64,000 bases of DNA from Rubrobacter tropicus (GTDB lineage: Bacteria; Actinomycetota; Rubrobacteria; Rubrobacterales; Rubrobacteraceae): contig NZ_CP045119.1 in assembly GCF_011492945.1 (NCBI RefSeq), positions 4,154,001 through 4,218,000 on the forward strand. The letters run 5' to 3'. The position numbers and the translations under genes were made by a program. Within the stretch, counting starts at the first letter, position 1. Each line of letters opens with the position of its first letter. The notes beneath the pieces were generated by a model that was not told the DNA's origin, ran no database searches, and worked only from the letters and a program-made list of their open reading frames with translations. Below, one piece after another: positions 1 to 9,376 of the stretch.

Positions 1-99
1 GCTTTCTTGCTCTTGCTGAAAGCGGAGGCGAAGCCGCAGCGGGCTGATGGCTGATAGCGCTGATCGCAGTGGCTCAATGCCACTGCAATCGGCTTTATT
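1..99. repeat. Mosaic intergenic repeat, copy R1
   Basis: The stretch carries the words shared by the other intergenic repeats in the window: the core CTTGCTCTTGCTGAAAGC, then GCGGAGGCGAAGCCG, then GGGCTGATGGCTGATAGC. It ends in a hairpin module at 62-90 whose arms GATCGCAGTGGC and GCCACTGCAATC pair with one mismatch. The same stem module is perfect at 14972-15006 and 20638-20672. The copy runs off the left edge of the window. No coding sequence is apparent here. Confidence 0.8.
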
Positions 100-125
100 A
101 CGGCCCCGTCTTCCGGCGGGGCCGT
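100..125. terminator. Hairpin, possible terminator
   Basis: ACGGCCCCG and CGGGGCCGT form a perfect 9-bp stem around an 8-nt loop. It lies 22 bp past the stop of the small gene at 148-288 on the minus strand. Neither side has a clear T tract, so termination is a guess from position and stem strength. Confidence 0.45.
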
Positions 126-147
126 CGAGTGTCGAGCATGGTCTTTA

Positions 148-288
148 CTACTGGTGGTTGGGGCCGTGGGTGTTGCGGCGGTGGTGGCGGCGGCCGTGGG
201 TGTGGCGCCTCCTGCGCCTCCTGCCGTCCTCACGCCTGCGCCGAGAGCCAGACCGGCCCGCCGGTGCCATCCGGGTGAATTTTGCCAT
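148..288 (-). CDS. Arg/His-rich 46-aa basic protein, unknown
   Basis: This minus-strand ORF of 46 codons starts with ATG at 288-286 and ends at TAG 150-148. A near-consensus Shine-Dalgarno, AAAGGAGGT, sits 7 nt upstream (297-305), which is the main evidence that it is translated. The product has about 15 arginines and 7 histidines and almost no hydrophobic or acidic residues: a run of six Arg near the middle, then HTHGRRHH and NTHGPNHQ at the end. Nothing else is recognisable. It resembles nucleic-acid-binding or protamine-like peptides only in composition. A candidate promoter lies at 318-345 and a strong hairpin follows the gene. The antisense strand also has a short Gly/Cys-rich ORF, judged to be the shadow. 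Confidence 0.6.
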   Translation of the reverse strand: MAKFTRMAPAGRSGSRRRREDGRRRRRRHTHGRRHHRRNTHGPNHQ

Positions 289-317
289 CTTGCTTACCTC
301 CTTTCGTCTCTATCTGT

Positions 318-345
318 ACGTTACTCTCCGTGGCCGGGGGAACAA
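318..345 (-). promoter_or_regulatory. Candidate promoter of the 46-aa gene
   Basis: On the minus strand TTGTTC (345-340), a 16-nt spacer and TAACGT (323-318) make a weak sigma-70-like pair. Transcription would start near 311 and give a leader of about 22 nt holding the SD. The surrounding 280-400 region is more AT-rich than its neighbours. The 289-665 stretch otherwise holds only the palindrome and the 160-bp repeat. Confidence 0.35.
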
Positions 346-413
346 GGCCGGGACGATTAACTTCCTGTCATAAGCGTCTGCTGGCGATTAATAGGTTTTC
401 ATGGAACCGAGAA

Positions 414-439
414 CCGCCCGATCTGCGCAGATCGGGCGG
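414..439. repeat. Perfect 26-bp palindrome
   Basis: CCGCCCGATCTGC and its exact reverse complement abut with no spacer. The palindrome sits just before the 160-bp dispersed repeat copy at 445. It could form a hairpin in RNA or bind a dimeric protein; nothing decides between them. Confidence 0.7.
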
Positions 440-444
440 CTCCA

Positions 445-608
445 CAGCGGTTCGCGGAAGGATGGGGCCCGTGGCGAACGGGCCACGAGGTAGGGAGGTT
501 TTTAGGCTTTCAGGTTCTGGAGGCTTTTAGGGGTGGAGGGTCGGGGCCCCCTTTCGGTTTCGTGACGCACCCCCCAAGACCTCTATGCCTCAAAACCTAA
601 AAACCTTA
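445..608 (+). repeat. 160-bp dispersed repeat, copy A
   Basis: Copy A runs from CAGCGGTTCGCGGAAGGATG to about CTCAAAACCTAAAAACC. A second copy lies inverted at 20770-20927 and shares the first 22 bases, TTTCGTGACGCACCCC and the ATGCCTCA-AACCT end in the same order and spacing, with diverged sequence between. No ORF is conserved between the two copies, so this looks like a non-coding mobile or structural repeat rather than a gene. Confidence 0.7.
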
Positions 609-665
609 CCAACACCAGGGTTCGGTCCTTACGCAACCCGCTATCAGGACCCTTTTGGGGTGGCG

Positions 666-1142
666 TTAGCCGGGCTGGTGGACTATCAGGACCGGGCGTT
701 TGGAGTAGCGCGCCAGGCTCTCCGATTCGCTTCCGATCAGGGCTCGCTCCAGCGAGGTCATCCCGGTGGAGCCTATGACTACAAGGTCGGCGTCCACCTC
801 GTCGCAGACCTGGATGATCGCGCGGTGGGGCCTGCCGGTGGTGAGGATCTCCTCGCACTCCACACCGGCCGAATCTGCCATGGCCTTGACGGCCGCGGTC
901 GCCTCCCTACCGTTCTTCTCGAGCTCGGCCACCGCCTCGCCGAAGTGTATGCCCGCCGAGAAGGCCCGTTCGACGTTGACGGAGTTGACGGCGTACAACC
1001 GCGCGCCGAGTTCGCCGGCCAGGTAGACGGCGTGCGCCGCAGCCCTCTCAGAGCAACCGGAGCCGTCGGTGCCAACGAGTATCCTCCGGTACGGAACCGA
1101 AGCTCCGGCCGTCTCCGCGATGACCTTCTCTTGCCGATCCAT
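666..1142 (-). CDS. Universal stress protein, UspA family
   Basis: A single Usp domain of 158 aa, normal for the family. The first strand RILVGTDGS is at residues 20-28. The ATP-binding signature G-2x-G-9x-G-S is intact (G124, G127, G137), so this is the nucleotide-binding subtype. The ATG at 1142 has a GAGAGGAG SD about 9 nt upstream. It lies 132 bp after the tandem Usp gene on the same strand, probably as one operon. Usp proteins are cytoplasmic and accumulate under stress; the specific signal is not readable here. Confidence 0.92.
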   Translation of the reverse strand: MDRQEKVIAETAGASVPYRRILVGTDGSGCSERAAAHAVYLAGELGARLYAVNSVNVERAFSAGIHFGEAVAELEKNGREATAAVKAMADSAGVECEEILTTGRPHRAIIQVCDEVDADLVVIGSTGMTSLERALIGSESESLARYSKRPVLIVHQPG

Positions 1143-1274
1143 GTAGTCAGAGCTCCTCTCGTTTTGGCTGAAGCCGCGAACGAGCAGTGGCCTCGTAATC
1201 GGGGCCGGTCCTGGTCTCCGGAAGGACCGACCCTTCCCGGCCGCCGCCCGGTCGAAGATCGGGGTGGCGCTGGC

Positions 1275-2234
1275 CTAACCCTGGGCCGTCTCCTCGGTCG
1301 TCCGGGCGGGTGCGCCTTCGTCGTATTGGGTACTCCGCACCACCAGGACGGGGCAGTGGGCGTGACGGACCACGGAATCCGAGACGCTGCCGACGAGCGC
1401 GCGGCGGACGCCCCCGAGGCCGCGGCTGCCGATCACCACCATCCCCGCGTCGATCTCTTCGGCGAGTTCCACTATCTCCTCGTCGGGACGGCCCACTCCG
1501 AGGTACGTCTGGGCGACCGCGCCCCCGGCCGAGCGCACGCTTTCGGCCTGCTCGTCGAGGAACCTCCTCGCCTGCGCCCTGGCCTCTTCCAGGAGGGACT
1601 TCTTTACGTCCTCCGAGTACGAGTGGTGGCCGTAGAGCCGGGACTCGGTCGGCATCACGTAGATCACGTGCACGGGAGAGCCGGAGGCGGCGGAGATCTC
1701 GGCCGCGGCCCGGACCGCCCGTTTCGACTCCTCCGAACCGTCCACGGCGAGCACGACCGGGCCGCCCAGATCGGCGCCGTCTCTGCCACCGTCGCGCACG
1801 ACCAAGACCGGGCAGTGGGCGTGGTGGACCACGGAGCCGGAGACGCTACCCATGACGGCCCGCCTTATGGGGCCGAGGCCCCGGCTGCCCACGACGATCA
1901 GCCCGGCCCGAACCTCCTCGGCGACCCGCACTATCTCGGCGTCGGGCCGTCCGACCGGGGCGTGGGTGGCCGCCACTCTGCCCGACGCTCCGACGGCCTC
2001 CGCTTCCGCCTCGAGCTTCTCGCGGGCCCTGCGCCTGGCCGCCTCGCGCACCTCTTCCCGAAGGTCCGGGTCGTAGATGACGGCTTCGGGGTAGGCGTGG
2101 ACGCTCGGCATAGGCTCCGCGTGGATCAGGTGCAGCTCGGAGTCGAGCCCCTCGGCCAGGCTCATCGCCAGGCGCGCGGCCCGGCGCGCCTCCTCCGATC
2201 CGTCTACCGCCAGCAGTATCTTCGTCGGGAACAT
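1275..2234 (-). CDS. Tandem universal stress protein (two Usp domains)
   Basis: 319 aa with two Usp domains. Each starts with a LAVDGS strand (near residues 8 and 155) and ends with an ATP-binding loop: GSRGLGPIRRAVMGS in the first and GSRGLGGVRRALVGS in the second. Both keep G-2x-G-9x-G. The ATG at 2234 was chosen over one 23 codons upstream because GGAGGAG lies just before it. The second domain resembles the single-domain protein at 3617-4087 closely, including the shared HHAHCPVLVV-type end, suggesting local duplication. Confidence 0.92.
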   Translation of the reverse strand: MFPTKILLAVDGSEEARRAARLAMSLAEGLDSELHLIHAEPMPSVHAYPEAVIYDPDLREEVREAARRRAREKLEAEAEAVGASGRVAATHAPVGRPDAEIVRVAEEVRAGLIVVGSRGLGPIRRAVMGSVSGSVVHHAHCPVLVVRDGGRDGADLGGPVVLAVDGSEESKRAVRAAAEISAASGSPVHVIYVMPTESRLYGHHSYSEDVKKSLLEEARAQARRFLDEQAESVRSAGGAVAQTYLGVGRPDEEIVELAEEIDAGMVVIGSRGLGGVRRALVGSVSDSVVRHAHCPVLVVRSTQYDEGAPARTTEETAQG

Positions 2235-2427
2235 ACCCGCCTCCTCCGTAGCCGTTTCCTCACCCGCTCTAAGCATCTTAAGCCCGTGAAACTTCTCGCG
2301 CATCTTAAGCCCCCGAGACCGCCGCGTCGTGGTCAGGGAAGCTCATCTGCCTGGGCAAGATTGTTCATTGTCGCCGTGCGGGCCGAGAGGGACGCCGGCC
2401 GCGCGCCTGGGCCGCGCGCCCGGACTA

Positions 2428-2474
2428 TTCCGTTTTACGGAACAGCGGACGCGACACGCGGGACGCAACACGCG
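2428..2474. promoter_or_regulatory. Inverted-repeat operator candidate and tandem 14-mers
   Basis: Within the 342-bp divergent gap (2235-2576), TTCCGTTTTACGGAA (2428-2442) is a perfect 6-bp inverted repeat with a 3-bp centre, a TTCCG-N5-CGGAA shape like many IclR-family operators. Right after it, GGACGCGACACGCG and GGACGCAACACGCG lie in tandem (2447-2474) with one mismatch. CAAGATTG (2356) and its inverse (2484) flank the region. The rest of the gap shows nothing recognisable. Likely controls the FAD-oxidase/Usp operon. Confidence 0.4.
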
Positions 2475-2576
2475 CAGGATGGTCAATCTTGTTCTACCGA
2501 ACCGTCAAATCGGCTCAGGCCCCGCCGCCTTCCCGGGCGTAGGCTGACCACGACGACTACAGATGGGGGTGCGACC

Positions 2577-3620
2577 GTGGCCGAGACCCGGTACCAGGAG
2601 GCGATAGAGGCTTTGGCAGCGGCGTTCGGGGACCGCCTCGGGCTGACCCGGCCGGGTGGGGAAGCGTTCTTGTCGCCGGCGGGCGTAGAAGAGGCCAGGC
2701 TGATGGCCGAGATCTCCAACCGCTACTCGGTGCCGCTCGTTCCGCTCGGCGCGGGAACGGGGAACGGCTCCACCCCGGAGGGTCCCACCCCGGAGCGCGG
2801 CGTCCTCGTCCGCTTCGACCTGATGCAGGACGTTCGCCTGCCGGAGAACGATGAGACCTGGGTCGAGGCCGGGCCGGGGGCGTCCTGGCTGAACCTCGAC
2901 GACGAACTTCGTGCCCGGGCCAGGGGGCTCGCCGTGTACCCCACGAGCGCCCCACGGGCGACGGTGGGCGGCTGGCTCGCAACCGACGGCCTCGGCGTTG
3001 GCTCCTTCGAGTTCGGACGGCTGCGCGAGAACGTCCTGTCGGCGACCGTGGTCTCAGCGCGAGGAGACCTCCGCGAGATACCGGGCGAAGATTTGGCCTC
3101 GCTGTCCCGGCCCGAAGGCTCAGGTAGCATCGTCGTGGGAGCGCGGCTGCGGACCAGACGGGCCGACGCGGACGCTCCATTAGCCGCCGCTTTCGGCAGC
3201 GCGGCGAACCTCGCGGCAACGGTCGAGAGCCTCTCCGATTCGCGGCCACCGCTCTGGCACCTGGCCTTCCTCAATCCCGTCCTTGCGCGGGCCAGGCACC
3301 TCGAAGGCGAGTACCTGCTTTTCGGAGCCTACCCGAGAGAAAGGGAAGAGGGCGTCGCGGGCCCCCTGGGCGAGGCGGTCGGGAAGAACCGGGGCCGCCT
3401 TCTCTGCGCGGCGGACGCGTACAGGGTCTGGGGCGAGCGGTTCTTCCCCGTGACGCCGTCCGCCGCCTCCGTGCCGGAGGTCGTCAGGGAGGTGGTGCCA
3501 CTGACGGAGGTCCGGGACGCGCTGGCGCGGGCCGAGGGCCGGGGGACCGTCGCGACGCAGGGCTCGGTCTCCCGCTCCGGCGAGGCGCTGTTGCTGACGT
3601 TCGAGGAGGAAAGGCTATGA
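2577..3620 (+). CDS. FAD-binding oxidase N-terminal domain protein (GlcD/VAO-like)
   Basis: 347 aa. The PCMH/VAO FAD-binding fold is visible: the pyrophosphate loop VPLGAGTGNGSTPEG near residue 50, then WVEAGPGASW, and YPTSAPRATVGGWLATDGLGVGSFEFG near 120-150, matching GlcD-type oxidases. The usual C-terminal substrate domain (total near 450-500 aa) is largely missing and the last 150 residues are not recognisable, so activity is uncertain. GTG at 2577 is the first plausible start; the SD (ATGGGGGT) is weak. The stop overlaps the start of the next Usp gene by 4 bp, implying coupled translation. Confidence 0.75.
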   Translation: MAETRYQEAIEALAAAFGDRLGLTRPGGEAFLSPAGVEEARLMAEISNRYSVPLVPLGAGTGNGSTPEGPTPERGVLVRFDLMQDVRLPENDETWVEAGPGASWLNLDDELRARARGLAVYPTSAPRATVGGWLATDGLGVGSFEFGRLRENVLSATVVSARGDLREIPGEDLASLSRPEGSGSIVVGARLRTRRADADAPLAAAFGSAANLAATVESLSDSRPPLWHLAFLNPVLARARHLEGEYLLFGAYPREREEGVAGPLGEAVGKNRGRLLCAADAYRVWGERFFPVTPSAASVPEVVREVVPLTEVRDALARAEGRGTVATQGSVSRSGEALLLTFEEERL

Positions 3621-4087
3621 GCGGATTCCCGACAAACGTGCTGGCGGCCACCGATGGCAGCCCGCAGGCCCACCTGGCGCTCCAGATGGCGGTAGACCTG
3701 TCCTCGCGCACGGGGGCAGAGCTCCACGTAGTCCACGTCGGAGAGCTTGCGGCGATGTACCACCCCGAGATGCGGGGGTACGCGTACAGGCACGAGGCGA
3801 GCGAGCAAGAGGCGCGCCGCCTCCTCGACGAGGAGTCGGCGCGTCTCCGGGCTGCGGGCGTAGACGTCGCGAAGGCGCACCTGCGGATGGGCCGCGCCGA
3901 CGTAGAGATAATCGAGCTCGCAGAGGAGCTCGGCGCTGACGTGATCGTCGTCGGAAGCCGCGGCCTGGGGGGCATCCGCCGCGCGCTCGTCGGCAGCGTC
4001 TCCGACTCCATAGTGCATCACGCCCACTGCCCCGTCCTCGTCGTCAGGAAAAAGGATGCCCGTGGCGACCCCGAAGGGCGGGGCTAA
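3617..4087 (+). CDS. Universal stress protein, UspA family
   Basis: 156 aa single Usp domain. It begins NVLAATDGS and carries the ATP loop GSRGLGGIRRALVGSVSDS with all three spaced glycines. Its start overlaps the FAD-oxidase stop (ATGA) and AGGA lies just upstream, so it is translationally coupled to a redox flavoprotein. That pairing suggests a redox or energy-stress role, which is inference. It is close in sequence to the second half of the tandem Usp at 1275-2234. Confidence 0.92.
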   Translation: MSGFPTNVLAATDGSPQAHLALQMAVDLSSRTGAELHVVHVGELAAMYHPEMRGYAYRHEASEQEARRLLDEESARLRAAGVDVAKAHLRMGRADVEIIELAEELGADVIVVGSRGLGGIRRALVGSVSDSIVHHAHCPVLVVRKKDARGDPEGRG

Positions 4088-4129
4088 AGGCCAATTTTCC
4101 GGGGCCGCGGGTCGGGGCAGATCCCGACA

Positions 4130-4166
4130 GAGCCCCGGCGGGGAGGATGGGAAAACGCCGGGGCTC
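4130..4166 (+). terminator. Strong hairpin after the Usp gene
   Basis: GAGCCCCGGCG (4130-4140) and CGCCGGGGCTC (4156-4166) form a perfect 11-bp stem around a 15-nt loop. No T tract follows. It separates the FAD-oxidase/Usp pair from the small winged-helix gene. Confidence 0.5.
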
Positions 4167-4286
4167 CGCCACGAATTGTACGCGAGGGTGAAGATTTCCC
4201 GACCCCCGAAACGTGACGGCGCCTCTTGCGTAACAAGAGACCACGCGAAAAACTCGGCCGCTTTGTGGGCCGGAAGTGAGGGAAAG

Positions 4287-4532
4287 ATGAACCTGAAAGA
4301 CAAGGTCCTTGGCTTCGCGCTCAGGGCGGCTGGCTCGGCGGGGGTCGCCTTCAAGGAGTTCGCGCGGTGGCTGTCGCCCTTCGGCTGGACCCGGCGGGAC
4401 CTCTCCCCCGTGCTGCGCGGGATGCGCGAGGAAGGCCTGGCCGAGCTTACCGAAGACCCGGACGGCGAGATACTCGACGTGCGACTCACCGAGAGGGGCG
4501 AACGCAAGATGGCCGAGACGGCCTCCCGCTAA
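4287..4532 (+). CDS. Small winged-helix-like protein
   Basis: 81 aa from ATG 4287, with SD GAGGGA 4 nt upstream. The pattern DLSPVLRGMREEGLAEL, then a DGEILDVRLTERGERKMAE end, reads as recognition helix plus wing of a winged-helix fold, as in MarR/PadR-type or helix-turn-helix accessory proteins. It has no effector domain, so it may be an accessory or a minimal DNA-binding protein. Identification is by pattern only. Confidence 0.6.
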   Translation: MNLKDKVLGFALRAAGSAGVAFKEFARWLSPFGWTRRDLSPVLRGMREEGLAELTEDPDGEILDVRLTERGERKMAETASR

Positions 4533-4541
4533 AGGGCGGCA

Positions 4542-5045
4542 CTACCCCCGGAACCCGTAAGCCCCGACCGGCTCCCACGGCCCCCCGAGATACCGCCACA
4601 ACAGCAGCCCCTCGGCCCCTACCTCGAAAGGCGCGAACGCCCCTTCGAGGCGACGGTGCAGGGCGCGCGCCTCTTCCGGCTGGACCTTGTTCTGGACGGT
4701 CACGTGCGGGCGGAAACCTTTTCGGTCCTGGGCGCCGAGCCAGGGCCACCACCCGTCGGCCAGCTCCCTTCTTACGGCCGTCAGCCTCGGGGATTCGAGC
4801 CTGTAGCCGACGCCCCTTCCCATAAAGACGAGCCCCGTCGCGGTCAGGGAGAAAGGCTCCTGTTCGCGGCAGTGGTCTCGCAGGTTCTCCCCTATCTCGC
4901 CTTCCCGGTCGCCCGGCAGTTTGTGGAAGAGGGTCAGGTGGGCCGGGATGAAGTTGCGCTCTTTCGGGAAGTGGTCTTCGCGCAGGCGGTCGAACCTCTC
5001 CTGTGAAAGATCGTCCATCTTGAGCGTCAGGATCAAAGGTTCCAT
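4542..5045 (-). CDS. 2H phosphoesterase (2'-5' RNA ligase family)
   Basis: 167 aa with the two HxT motifs of the 2H superfamily: AHLTLFHKL near residue 32 and PHVTVQNK near 121. Members act on 2',3'-cyclic or 2'-5' phosphodiester bonds in RNA; the true substrate here is unknown. ATG 5045 was chosen because AAAGGGGG lies about 10 nt upstream, and earlier in-frame starts add a Pro/Arg-rich shadow sequence. It converges on the small winged-helix gene, 9 bp away. Confidence 0.8.
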   Translation of the reverse strand: MEPLILTLKMDDLSQERFDRLREDHFPKERNFIPAHLTLFHKLPGDREGEIGENLRDHCREQEPFSLTATGLVFMGRGVGYRLESPRLTAVRRELADGWWPWLGAQDRKGFRPHVTVQNKVQPEEARALHRRLEGAFAPFEVGAEGLLLWRYLGGPWEPVGAYGFRG

Positions 5046-5133
5046 CCTCGTACGGCCCCCTTTGCAGAAGGATTTACAGGGGATCATAGGACGGTCCGGC
5101 GGCGGGGGCCGGGTGAGGCCGCACATCGTGTAA

Positions 5134-7656
<2,523 letters not shown>

Positions 7657-7659
<3 letters not shown>

Positions 7660-7798
7660 AGCGGTTTGCGAAGAGGTTGGGCCTCTTTGCAGGGCTATCG
7701 GCTTTCGGCGGTCAGCCTTCAGCAAGAACAAAAAGCCGACCGCTGACCGCCGAAAGCGGAGGCGAAGCCGGAGCGGGCCGATAGCTGCTCTAAAGCGG
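7657..7798. repeat. Mosaic intergenic repeat, copy R2
   Basis: Begins with the ligA stop as TAAAGCGGTTTGCG, forms the small stem GAGG/CCTC, then a 15-bp perfect stem (7702-7716 with 7742-7756) enclosing the core CAGCAAGAACAAAAA, then the GCGGAGGCGAAGCCG word. An outer GCTATCGGC/GCCGATAGC pair frames it. It ends inside the sulfatase stop on the other strand. It may act as a bidirectional terminator for the convergent genes. Confidence 0.85.
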
Positions 7799-9376
7799 CG
7801 GCTTCGAGGTTCGCCTGGGGAACTTCGACCAGGCCCCGGCGAGGTGCATTAGCAGCTCGTTCTGGAGGCGCTCCCTCGTTTCGAGGTGCTTCGGGTCTTC
7901 GTAGAGGTTGGTGGACTCGTTGGGGTCGTTCTTCAAGTCGTAGAGCTCGCCTTTGGCCTCGTCTGCGCGGGAGATCGCGCCGGCGGCGGTGCCGGGTGTG
8001 TGGGTGATGAGCTTCCAGTCGCGCTCGCGCCACATGTAGGCCGGGGCCTGTTCGCGCGGCTCGTAGCCGGTGCCGTGCATCTCGCAGAAGGCGCCGGAAC
8101 GGTTGGGCTCGGCGAGGAGGCTCCTTCCGGGCAACTCCGGCGGCTTGGACCCGCCGGAGACGGAGAGGAGGGTCGGCAGGACGTCCACGAGTTCCGCGGG
8201 GCGGTCGTCGGTGGTGTTGCGGAGGCTTTCCGGGACGCCGGCTCCGGCCAGGATCATCGGCACCCGCACGCTCGGGTCGTAGAGGCAGTACTTGCTGAAA
8301 CGCTGGCGGTCGCCGAGCATCTCGCCGTGGTCGGAGACGAAGACAACGAAGGTGTTCTCCGCCTCCCCCGTCTCCTCCAGCCTGTCCAGCACGCGCCCGA
8401 ACTGCTCGTCTGCGTAGGTGCAGAGGGCGTAGTAGCGCAGGGTCGTCCGTCGGCGCTCCTCTTCGGTGGTCGAGGCGAGCCACTTCTCCCACTGCCACGG
8501 GTCGGCGTGGCCGGAGAGGTCAGCGTTCGGAGGGGGTTTTGTGGGCGGCGGCATGTCTTCGAGGTCGTAGAGGTCCTCGTAGCCGGGCGGAACGTTGAAG
8601 GAGGCGTGGGGGAAGTCGAAGGAGAGGTAGAGGAAGAAGGGGCGATCTCCGTCCCTGTCGTTCTCCAGGAAGTCTAGGGCTTCGTCTGTCAGCCAGGCTT
8701 CGGTGTGTTTTTCGGGTGGGACGGAGCTTGTGAGGCCCCTGTAGCCCCCGATGGTCTCGCCGGAGCCGAAGGGGCGCCGCTCGGCTTCGAGGGCGGCGAA
8801 GGCTTCGGGGAGCTCGTCGCCCATCTGGGCGGCGCCCGGCTCGACGCGGCCCGGCTCGTCGGTGTTGCGCATGGCCCGGACCTCGAAGCCGCGCCTGGAT
8901 GGCTCCACTTCGGCGTTGGGGGCGAGGTTCTCGCCCATGTACCAGTGGGTCTTGCCGAAGCCCGCCGTCTGGTAGCCGGCGTCGAGCAGGCGCTGGGCCA
9001 TGACGGGGGCCGGGAGCCCGTCGTCGGTCGGGATCATCTGCGCGTTGTGCCTGACGCCGACCTGGGAAGGGTAGAGTCCAGTCATCATGGAGTAACGGCT
9101 CGGCACGCACATCGGCGCGTTGCAGACGGCCTGCGTGAACCTGACGCCGCGGGCGGCGAGCCGGTCCAGGTTCGGCGTCCGGACCAGCGGGTCGACGCTC
9201 CCCAGCGCGTCGAAGCGGTGCTGGTCTGTCATCAGGAAGAGGATGTTCGGCCCCCTGGCCCCGGGCGCCTCCTCCCCCCCGCAACCGGCAAGGCCCAAAG
9301 TGTAGGCCCCGGCGAGCAGGCCGCCCGAGGCCTTGAGGAAACCCCGGCGCGTCAGACGGCGGCCGGGTTCAGCCAC
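7790..9376 (-). CDS. Sulfatase, Tat-exported lipoprotein
   Basis: 528 aa. The N-terminus has a twin-arginine motif (TRRGFLK) followed by a hydrophobic stretch and lipobox LAGC near residue 31, so it should be exported folded and anchored outside. The alkaline-phosphatase-fold start NILFLMTDQHRFDALG and the sulfatase signature CVPSR (C107 region) are present; that Cys must become formylglycine, and the matching enzyme lies at 13294-14304. Later GSxxTxK-like and VSDHGEMLGDRQ metal-site sequences fit. The substrate is unknown. The start overlaps the end of the upstream glycosyltransferase gene by 8 bp. Confidence 0.93.
   Translation of the reverse strand: MAEPGRRLTRRGFLKASGGLLAGAYTLGLAGCGGEEAPGARGPNILFLMTDQHRFDALGSVDPLVRTPNLDRLAARGVRFTQAVCNAPMCVPSRYSMMTGLYPSQVGVRHNAQMIPTDDGLPAPVMAQRLLDAGYQTAGFGKTHWYMGENLAPNAEVEPSRRGFEVRAMRNTDEPGRVEPGAAQMGDELPEAFAALEAERRPFGSGETIGGYRGLTSSVPPEKHTEAWLTDEALDFLENDRDGDRPFFLYLSFDFPHASFNVPPGYEDLYDLEDMPPPTKPPPNADLSGHADPWQWEKWLASTTEEERRRTTLRYYALCTYADEQFGRVLDRLEETGEAENTFVVFVSDHGEMLGDRQRFSKYCLYDPSVRVPMILAGAGVPESLRNTTDDRPAELVDVLPTLLSVSGGSKPPELPGRSLLAEPNRSGAFCEMHGTGYEPREQAPAYMWRERDWKLITHTPGTAAGAISRADEAKGELYDLKNDPNESTNLYEDPKHLETRERLQNELLMHLAGAWSKFPRRTSKPPL

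Noticed and set aside
138-278. Gly/Cys-rich short ORF on the plus strand
   Set aside because: No SD; it is antisense to the SD-led Arg/His-rich ORF, whose CGC/CAC codons produce the Gly/Cys pattern.
585-2576. Long open frame leading into the FAD-oxidase gene
   Set aside because: It runs antisense through two clear UspA genes; the true coding part begins near GTG 2577.
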